From NCBI GenBank assembly GCA_028280915.1, contig JANQKX010000410.1, positions 1 to 7,454 on the forward strand: DNA of 7,454 nt, given 5' to 3'. Positions 1 through 5,134 of this stretch are shown here, in pieces. Both the position numbers and the translations under genes were made by a program. The notes under the pieces are model-generated. The model was not told the DNA's origin, did not search any database, and saw nothing but the letters and a program-made list of their open reading frames with translations. The first letter of the stretch is position 1; every line of letters begins with the position of its first letter. This DNA comes from Kiloniellaceae bacterium (GTDB lineage Bacteria; Pseudomonadota; Alphaproteobacteria; Kiloniellales; Kiloniellaceae).

Positions 1-1
1 C

Positions 2-1648
2 CAGACCCTGCCGGGCCCGGGCCGTGGCCGGGAGGTGAAGTTCGGCAAGGGGGACACGGCGGTGGAGGACGCCACGGTCTTTGCCATCCTGCATAAGATC
101 CAGACCGGCGCCATCACCTTCGGCGAGAGCACCGCCGACGCGGTGCAGGCGGCTTTCAACACGGGCGCGGAAACCATCGCGGAAGTGCTGGCGGACATCC
201 AGTTCGCGGTGGAGTTCGAGCAGCGGGTGAAGGATCTGCAAACCTCGGTCACCGACCGGGGCAAGCAGCGCCTGGGCCTGCGCGCCGCCGCCGAGGAGAC
301 GGCCGCCAGCGAACTGGCCGGGGTCGAGGGCTTCTTGGAAAAGATCGATCTCTTACGGCCCCGCAAGGGCGACTTCCAAAAGACCATTCAGGTGGAAGAG
401 GAGCGCACCCGCTTCCGCACGGACATCCAGGGCCGCAACGACAACGTGGTGAAAATCGCCGAGAAGTTCACCGTGATGGTGGACAAGGTGGTGACCGATA
501 CCGAGGCCTATCAAAAGGCGCTGGCGGAATTCAGACCGCGCCAGAAAGAGGCCAAGGAGGCGGTCCGGGAGTACGCCAAGAGCCTGCTGGGCCTGACCGA
601 TGAAAAGGCCGAGCTCACCGGGGCGGCCCTGGCCATCGCGGAGGTGAGGGAGAACTTCAAGGCCCTGATCCCGGTCTTGGAGGAAGCCGGCTTTAGCACC
701 GACAGGGCGAAAAAACTGGTGGACAGAGGCACGAAAAAGGCCATCAAGGACCTGGGCGAGGGCTTCCAGGATTCCATCGAGGCACAGCTCCTGGCCATCA
801 ATGACCCCATGAAAGCAGAGCTGCAGGAACAGCGGAAAATCGCCCGGCAGCGCATCAAGGATGCCAGGAAACTCGGCGTGGACTTGACGGCCGTGGAGGA
901 ACTGAACGCGCTGGAGCGCCGGCAGATCCTCGAGCAATACGCCCAGCAGGAGCTTGACCGGCTGAAGGCGCAAGAAGAGAGGCTGCAGGACTTTAAGCTC
1001 GAGCTGCAGACGGGCGACTTGACCACCTTGTCGCCGGAAAAACAGTTGCGGGCGGCCGAGGAGAGTTTCCGCGATATCGCGGCGCGCGCCCAGGCGGGCG
1101 ACGGGGAGGCCATTGACCAGTTGGCTTCGGCCGGGCAGCTCTACCTGCGCGAGGCACGGGAGTTCTCCGGCTCGGGCACGGGTTTCCAGCAGGCCTTCCG
1201 GGAAGTGAACAGCGTCCTGGATGAGGTCTTGAAGGACAACCGCCAAGCTCAGAAATCGCCCCAGAAAGCCCTGGAGGACGAGGCCAAGAAGAACCGGGAC
1301 AACCGGGATAAGAACATCGACCGTGTGGTGAAGGAGCTTGAGCGCCTGGGCGGCAATGGGAGCAGGGCCCACCAAGGCAAGGAGTTTGTCCTGCAATCCA
1401 TACGGCCCGAGGATATGGCCGTTTTAAAGACCGACCTGCGGATCAAGCTACGCCCGGACAAGGTTCTCGAAGGGGCGTTCGGCGAACTGTTGAACGGCCA
1501 AAAGCGGTCCGACCGGGAAATGGTGGCGACCTTCCGGGACGAGTTCCAGCAGCAGCGGCAGGCGGATAAGGAAAACACCAATGATATCGTCAAGGCCATC
1601 CGGGCGTTGCGCCGGGAAATGCAGCTGGCCAATGAGAAGGCCGCCTAG
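2..1648 (+). CDS. Phage tail tape measure protein, C-terminal part (5' partial)
   Basis: Probably the C-terminal portion of the tail tape measure protein, which sets tail length and lies inside the tail tube. The frame is open from the first complete codon of the window (base 2) to the TAG at 1646-1648, giving 548 visible residues. The GTG at 35 has no separate ribosome binding site, so the true start is taken to lie upstream. The protein is rich in Lys, Arg, Glu, Ala and Leu. Counting from base 2, it looks largely helical, with coiled-coil-like stretches at about residues 160-215 and 265-350. A segment at about 350-415 (LSPEKQLRAAEESF, then GDGEAIDQL, then YLREAREFSGSG) resembles C-terminal segments I know from alphaproteobacterial tape measure proteins. 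It has no signal peptide and no visible enzyme motif. Gene order (long helical protein before receptor-binding proteins) fits. The function rests on composition, that segment and context. A different long coiled-coil tail protein is possible. Confidence 0.72.
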   Translation, partial: QTLPGPGRGREVKFGKGDTAVEDATVFAILHKIQTGAITFGESTADAVQAAFNTGAETIAEVLADIQFAVEFEQRVKDLQTSVTDRGKQRLGLRAAAEETAASELAGVEGFLEKIDLLRPRKGDFQKTIQVEEERTRFRTDIQGRNDNVVKIAEKFTVMVDKVVTDTEAYQKALAEFRPRQKEAKEAVREYAKSLLGLTDEKAELTGAALAIAEVRENFKALIPVLEEAGFSTDRAKKLVDRGTKKAIKDLGEGFQDSIEAQLLAINDPMKAELQEQRKIARQRIKDARKLGVDLTAVEELNALERRQILEQYAQQELDRLKAQEERLQDFKLELQTGDLTTLSPEKQLRAAEESFRDIAARAQAGDGEAIDQLASAGQLYLREAREFSGSGTGFQQAFREVNSVLDEVLKDNRQAQKSPQKALEDEAKKNRDNRDKNIDRVVKELERLGGNGSRAHQGKEFVLQSIRPEDMAVLKTDLRIKLRPDKVLEGAFGELLNGQKRSDREMVATFRDEFQQQRQADKENTNDIVKAIRALRREMQLANEKAA

Positions 1649-3271
1649 ATGAGTGCCATTCATGCCCTGGCCGAGGTCAGCCTCGGCGAGCTCGACCCGT
1701 CGTTTTCCCTGGCCAGCCCGCCGGCCTTCCAGGCCCTCTTAAGTTCGCCGGTGGTGGAGGCCATGTGGACGGTGGAGCTTTCCGCCCTTCTGCTGATCGA
1801 AGGTGGCGCCAACCACATCATGGCGCCGCCTATCGTGTCCCACCTGGCCTTCGGCGTCCCGGCGACGGGTGCCCCGGCGGACGGCATCGCCCCTGCTGGC
1901 CTGGCCAGCGCTTTGGCCTTCGGCGGCGCGCTCTTGACCGGCGGGGCCGCGGACGTGCTGGAGATGGTGGGCGGCGGCGACATCCAGGCCGTGGGCGGCG
2001 ATACCTTCGTGGTGCGCCGGGGCACCGGGCCGCGCCAGATCGCGCCCGGCGGGCTGGCCAATGCGGTTGCCTTCGGCATACCCAATACGGGCGGCGGCAC
2101 CCAGGCCATCGCGCCGCCGGGCCTGGCCGCCGGGCCGGTGTTCGGCCTGCCCGGCCTGGGCTCGGGCTTTTCGGTCGCCGCCCTGTCGGACACCATCCTG
2201 CCCGAATTCCCGGGTTTTGCCGGGCCGTTCCAGATTGGCGGCGCCTTCTACGGGGTCGCCCTCAGTCCGGACAAGCACGACCTGGTGGTGGTCAAGGCCA
2301 CCACGGCCAGCCCGGTCAATGGGGACTGGTCCAACCAGGACGGCACGGTCGCCGCGGGCACGGCCGAGATCGACTGCCTCTGGGCCTTCGAGGACGGCGC
2401 CGGCGACCTGCACATCTTCCACCAAACCTCGACGGGCGATGTGCGCTACTCCGTGTTCGACCCGGGCACGGACGGCTTTACCCTGCGCAACGAAACGGTG
2501 GCCGACGCGGGCAGCAGCAACTTCGACAACGCGCCGACCTATCCCAAGGTGTCCGGCGCGGTGGATTCCGCCGGGGTGGTGGTCTGCGCCGCCGCCTACA
2601 ACAACGGCACCAACGAGCGGGTGCGCATCTTCCGCAAATCAGGCGGGGCCTGGGCCAACCAGGGCTCGGGCGACGAAGGCACCGCGGCGACCAACTATGT
2701 GGACCCGGTGGTCCTTATGGGGGCGGATTCCAGCGACCGGATCACCTGGTTCTACAACGACTACACAAACCGGGACCTGCTGACCAACTCCATTTCGTCC
2801 TCGGGTACCATCAGCGGGGCGACGGAGCTGGATCCCGGGGTGGAGAATTCCCCTTACATCTGCACGCCGTCCCACCTGCTGGGGGACACGGCCTATCCGG
2901 CTTACATGGATGGGGATTTCAAGATTTCCATCCGGCGCTTCGCCACGGGCGATCCGCCCGGCGGGGCCACTTTCCTCAACGACCTGACCCAGGACGGCAT
3001 TTTGGGCGAAGGCAACCTGCTTGCGCCGCCTTATAACGTGAGCTGCACGGTGAAAACCGGGGCTTCGTCCTTGCAGACGCTCTACGCCTCCCGGGGCCAG
3101 ACCGACCTGCGGCGCAACACCGATGCCACCGTCACCGGCGGCGGCACGGATACGGAGATCATCGATCTGATCGACTGCTTCCGTCTCAGCGCCAACATGG
3201 GCACCACCGATATTCTCTACTTCTACAGCGACGGCAATGCCGTGCCCATCTTCGGTACGCTTGCGCCTTGA
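1649..3271 (+). CDS. Phage tail/appendage protein: IAPxGLA repeats plus predicted beta-propeller
   Basis: A 540-residue structural protein, probably part of the tail tip or receptor-binding apparatus. The ATG follows the preceding TAG with no gap, and a weak GAGAAGG lies at 1634-1640. Residues 57-171 carry four copies of an 18-residue unit with consensus I-A-P-x-G-L-A-x4-F-G-x-P. Such units occur in phage structural proteins. Residues about 200-535 look like a propeller: Tyr- and Asp-rich strand groups recur every 46-59 residues (starting near 201, 243, 298, 351, 403, 462 and 508), each with a turn such as EDGAGDLHIF or DSAGVVVCAA. This resembles sialidase-like or carbohydrate-binding propellers, but I see no canonical BNR Asp-box and no catalytic set, so an adhesive role is likelier than an enzymatic one. 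There is no signal peptide, unlike the next two products. GC is extreme at about 1900-2160 and falls afterwards, suggesting a mosaic gene. The CDS call is firm; the function is inferred. Confidence 0.8.
   Translation: MSAIHALAEVSLGELDPSFSLASPPAFQALLSSPVVEAMWTVELSALLLIEGGANHIMAPPIVSHLAFGVPATGAPADGIAPAGLASALAFGGALLTGGAADVLEMVGGGDIQAVGGDTFVVRRGTGPRQIAPGGLANAVAFGIPNTGGGTQAIAPPGLAAGPVFGLPGLGSGFSVAALSDTILPEFPGFAGPFQIGGAFYGVALSPDKHDLVVVKATTASPVNGDWSNQDGTVAAGTAEIDCLWAFEDGAGDLHIFHQTSTGDVRYSVFDPGTDGFTLRNETVADAGSSNFDNAPTYPKVSGAVDSAGVVVCAAAYNNGTNERVRIFRKSGGAWANQGSGDEGTAATNYVDPVVLMGADSSDRITWFYNDYTNRDLLTNSISSSGTISGATELDPGVENSPYICTPSHLLGDTAYPAYMDGDFKISIRRFATGDPPGGATFLNDLTQDGILGEGNLLAPPYNVSCTVKTGASSLQTLYASRGQTDLRRNTDATVTGGGTDTEIIDLIDCFRLSANMGTTDILYFYSDGNAVPIFGTLAP
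1817..2161 (+). repeat. Four copies of an 18-residue IAPxGLAxxxxFGxP coding repeat
   Basis: The copies occupy 1817-1870, 1886-1939, 2039-2092 and 2108-2161. They encode IMAPPIVSHLAFGVP, IAPAGLASALAFGGA, IAPGGLANAVAFGIP and IAPPGLAAGPVFGLP at their cores. Copy starts are 23, 51 and 23 residues apart, so the copies form two pairs separated by a 33-residue insert that includes VLEMVGGGDIQ. Copies 3 and 4 are the most regular; copy 1 is the most diverged. The unit is recognisable from phage structural proteins, where it tends to occur in tandem, perhaps as small beta-rich or decoration elements. Confidence 0.75.
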
Positions 3272-3337
3272 TGATGGTGCATTCAGTGCCGGCAAACAGC
3301 TTTGGCGAACCATTCCGGATAATGACCTAAAGTATAT

Positions 3338-3344
3338 GAGGTGA
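3338..3344 (+). promoter_or_regulatory. Ribosome binding site fixing the start of the first exported beta-helix gene
   Basis: GAGGTGA lies five bases before the ATG at 3350. It decides the start: the GTG at 3341, which would add three residues, is inside this Shine-Dalgarno sequence and cannot be the start. The resulting N-terminus, MKTR with further Arg at residues 9 and 13, is a proper positively charged signal peptide n-region. Confidence 0.8.
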
Positions 3345-3349
3345 CACAA

Positions 3350-5134
3350 ATGAAAACTCGCGCGCCTGGCGCCAGAGCCGTCCTTCGGGCGGCTTTTTTT
3401 ATGCCTGCCTTTTGTTTTTTATCGGCCTTATGGCTTGCGGCCCCTGCGGCGGCCGATACCATCGGGAACCTGCCAGAGGACACCGTCATTTCCGGCTCGG
3501 AAATCCTGCCCTCGGAACAGGGCGCCCAGACCAGCAAGATTTCCATCAACGCCATCGCCGACTTTATCAACGGCGGCGGCATCGCCAAGAACCTCATGGC
3601 GGCGCCCTATAACGCGGTGTGTGACGGCGTGGCCGATGATTCCCAGGCCTTCAAGGACGCGGCCGCTGACGGCGGCGCCTTTTGGATCGCGCCCAATTCC
3701 ACTTGCGTGTTGACCACGGTCAGCAACGTGGTGGTGGACAGAGATTTTTTCATCTACACCTTTCCCGGCGCGGGCATTGCCACCTCCGTCGATATCAGCG
3801 ACGGCGTGAATTTCCTGGTGCGCGCGCCCGGCCGGGTGGGGGTCTACAACCTCACCGTCAAAAACGGCGGCAGCTTGTTCACAGTGGATGATAGCAACAC
3901 CGGTGAAATCGCCGACGTCGCCTGTGTGGGGAACTATTGGACCAACGTGGAGACCTGGTGCCTGAACTGGGACGATACCAGCGAGACAACCGGCGCTAAG
4001 ATCGGCCGTCTGCGGGTCAACGGCAACACGGCCTCCAACATCACCGGCAAGGGGCTGAACGGCTACGGCGGCCGCTATGACCAGGTCTGGGTGACGGAAA
4101 ACTTCCAGGACGGCGGGACCAGTGGCATCCGCATCGGTTATGTGGGACCGGGCGAAGCTGCGACGGAAATCTTGGACCGCAAGGACATCGAGATCAATAC
4201 CAACGTCATCACCAACATCGAGGGCAACAACTTCGGTGCCGATATCGGTGGTTGTATCGTGGTGCACGGCTATCGGGTCAATCTAACCGACAATATCTGT
4301 GACACGGTATCCGACAGTGTTGACGGGACCGACTTTTACTGCATCTACGCCAACATCGCCCGAGGCGGCATCCAATCCAACATCTGCAATGCGGCCGGCG
4401 AGGACGTGGCCTTTCAAGTGGGGGACTGGTCGGCCACGTCGAACCCCTGGAACCAGGGTTGCTCCCAAGGGGGCTGTTCGGAGCAGATTACTTTCTCCTT
4501 CAATCAGTTTTACAACATGGGAAAGGAATCCAACCAAACCTGCGTGGCCATCCAGGCCAGCGGTGTCGTGGCGGTGGGCAACCAATTGGACGGCTGTTCC
4601 CGCTATGGCTTCCATCTGACCAACGAGACCATGCAGTATCACGTACAGATGAAGTCCAACCAGGTGCTGCGCTTCGAGGGCAGTTCGGTCTTTTTCATCG
4701 AGGGGGCCGCCGATAACATCGTGATCGAGACCAATCACATTGGGCCTTACAACAACGGTGCCGGGGTGTCGGACTTAAACTTGGTCGAGTTTGATATCTT
4801 CGCCGGGCAGACCAGCTACAGCTATGTCTTCCGTAACAACCTCTTCGACGTGACCGACATCGACCCCGGCGATCAGGTGGATGCCTTTGACATGTCGGTG
4901 GAAAGCACCGGCATCTTGGACGAATTGGTGATCGATGGAAACTTGATCAAAGGTTTGGACCGCTGCATGGCCGTCAACAACAACGGCGTCATGACCGACG
5001 TGATGGTCTTGGGCAACATCTTCGCCAACTGCGATACGATCTTGAATTTTACCGGCACCAACATGACCCAGTGTTTGCAGGCCAACAATCTCAACGGCAC
5101 GGGTGGATCCTGGGGCGGCGGAGGAGGCTGCTGA
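3350..5134 (+). CDS. Exported Cys-rich beta-helix tail-spike-like protein (paralogue 1)
   Basis: A 594-residue predicted exported right-handed beta-helix protein. Residues 1-35 form a Sec signal peptide: Lys2, Arg4, Arg9 and Arg13, a hydrophobic core with Phe16-Phe17, and an AAPAAA site cleaved before Asp36. Residues 37-58 (TIGNLP, then ISGSEILPSE) match the 'LPxxxxxxGxExxP' entry motif common in phage tail fibres. Residues 86-104 (PYNAVCDGVADDSQAF) match the start of pectate-lyase-like beta-helices in tail spikes. The rest is Asn-, Val- and Ile-rich with NxI-type rungs, ending in a Gly-rich tail and Cys594. The mature chain has 16 Cys, all matched in the next gene's product. No catalytic residues could be assigned; it may bind or cleave surface polysaccharide. 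A 78-bp gap separates it from the previous stop. A GATAAT at 3318-3323 lacks a partner -35, so no promoter is called. A terminator-like hairpin lies in the signal peptide codons. It could be a host-type secreted protein rather than a virion spike. Confidence 0.85.
   Translation: MKTRAPGARAVLRAAFFMPAFCFLSALWLAAPAAADTIGNLPEDTVISGSEILPSEQGAQTSKISINAIADFINGGGIAKNLMAAPYNAVCDGVADDSQAFKDAAADGGAFWIAPNSTCVLTTVSNVVVDRDFFIYTFPGAGIATSVDISDGVNFLVRAPGRVGVYNLTVKNGGSLFTVDDSNTGEIADVACVGNYWTNVETWCLNWDDTSETTGAKIGRLRVNGNTASNITGKGLNGYGGRYDQVWVTENFQDGGTSGIRIGYVGPGEAATEILDRKDIEINTNVITNIEGNNFGADIGGCIVVHGYRVNLTDNICDTVSDSVDGTDFYCIYANIARGGIQSNICNAAGEDVAFQVGDWSATSNPWNQGCSQGGCSEQITFSFNQFYNMGKESNQTCVAIQASGVVAVGNQLDGCSRYGFHLTNETMQYHVQMKSNQVLRFEGSSVFFIEGAADNIVIETNHIGPYNNGAGVSDLNLVEFDIFAGQTSYSYVFRNNLFDVTDIDPGDQVDAFDMSVESTGILDELVIDGNLIKGLDRCMAVNNNGVMTDVMVLGNIFANCDTILNFTGTNMTQCLQANNLNGTGGSWGGGGGC
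3376..3400 (+). terminator. Intrinsic-terminator-like hairpin inside the signal peptide codons of paralogue 1
   Basis: The left arm AGCCGTCC (3376-3383) and right arm GGGCGGCT (3387-3394) form an eight-pair stem with one G-T wobble and loop TTC. An alternative pairing gives the very stable C(TTCG)G tetraloop with one bulged T. The stem runs straight into a T run, 3394-3400. It starts 26 bases after the ATG at 3350, and its T run encodes the Phe-Phe of the signal peptide core. Structure and T tract meet the usual criteria of a Rho-independent terminator; whether it terminates in vivo is unknown. A translating ribosome would disrupt it, so it could act as an attenuator. Confidence 0.6.
5120..5127 (+). 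promoter_or_regulatory. Ribosome binding site fixing the start of the second beta-helix gene
   Basis: GGAGGAGG, six bases before the ATG at 5134, is a near-perfect Shine-Dalgarno sequence. It also encodes the Gly-rich C-terminus of the upstream protein. It fixes the start at 5134; the frame stays open further upstream (to 5071), but that extension would destroy the signal peptide and overlap the upstream gene. Confidence 0.8.

Noticed and set aside
35..37. GTG as the start of the first gene
   Set aside because: The frame is open upstream to the window edge, and the purine run overlaps the GTG instead of preceding it. A tape measure protein would be longer.
353..1396. Long open frame (347 codons) on the - strand opposite the tape measure-like gene
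   Set aside because: Mirror frame of GC-rich codons. The + strand frame has the helical composition, the tail-protein-like segments and the operon context; the - strand product is Leu/Val/Gly-rich without a recognisable domain.
1765..3036. Open frame of 423 codons in another + frame inside the propeller gene
   Set aside because: Arg/Gly/Pro-rich translation typical of a shifted GC-rich frame; no ribosome binding site or domain.
3272..3337. Promoter in the only intergenic gap
   Set aside because: GATAAT at 3318-3323 resembles a -10 box, but no -35-like hexamer lies 15-19 bases upstream of it. A promoter for an unusual sigma factor cannot be excluded.
3341..3343. GTG as the start of the first beta-helix gene
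   Set aside because: It lies within the Shine-Dalgarno GAGGTGA that serves the ATG at 3350.
5071..5133. Upstream extension of the second beta-helix gene
   Set aside because: It would add a charged segment ahead of the signal peptide and overlap the upstream gene by 64 bases, while a perfect ribosome binding site points to ATG 5134.
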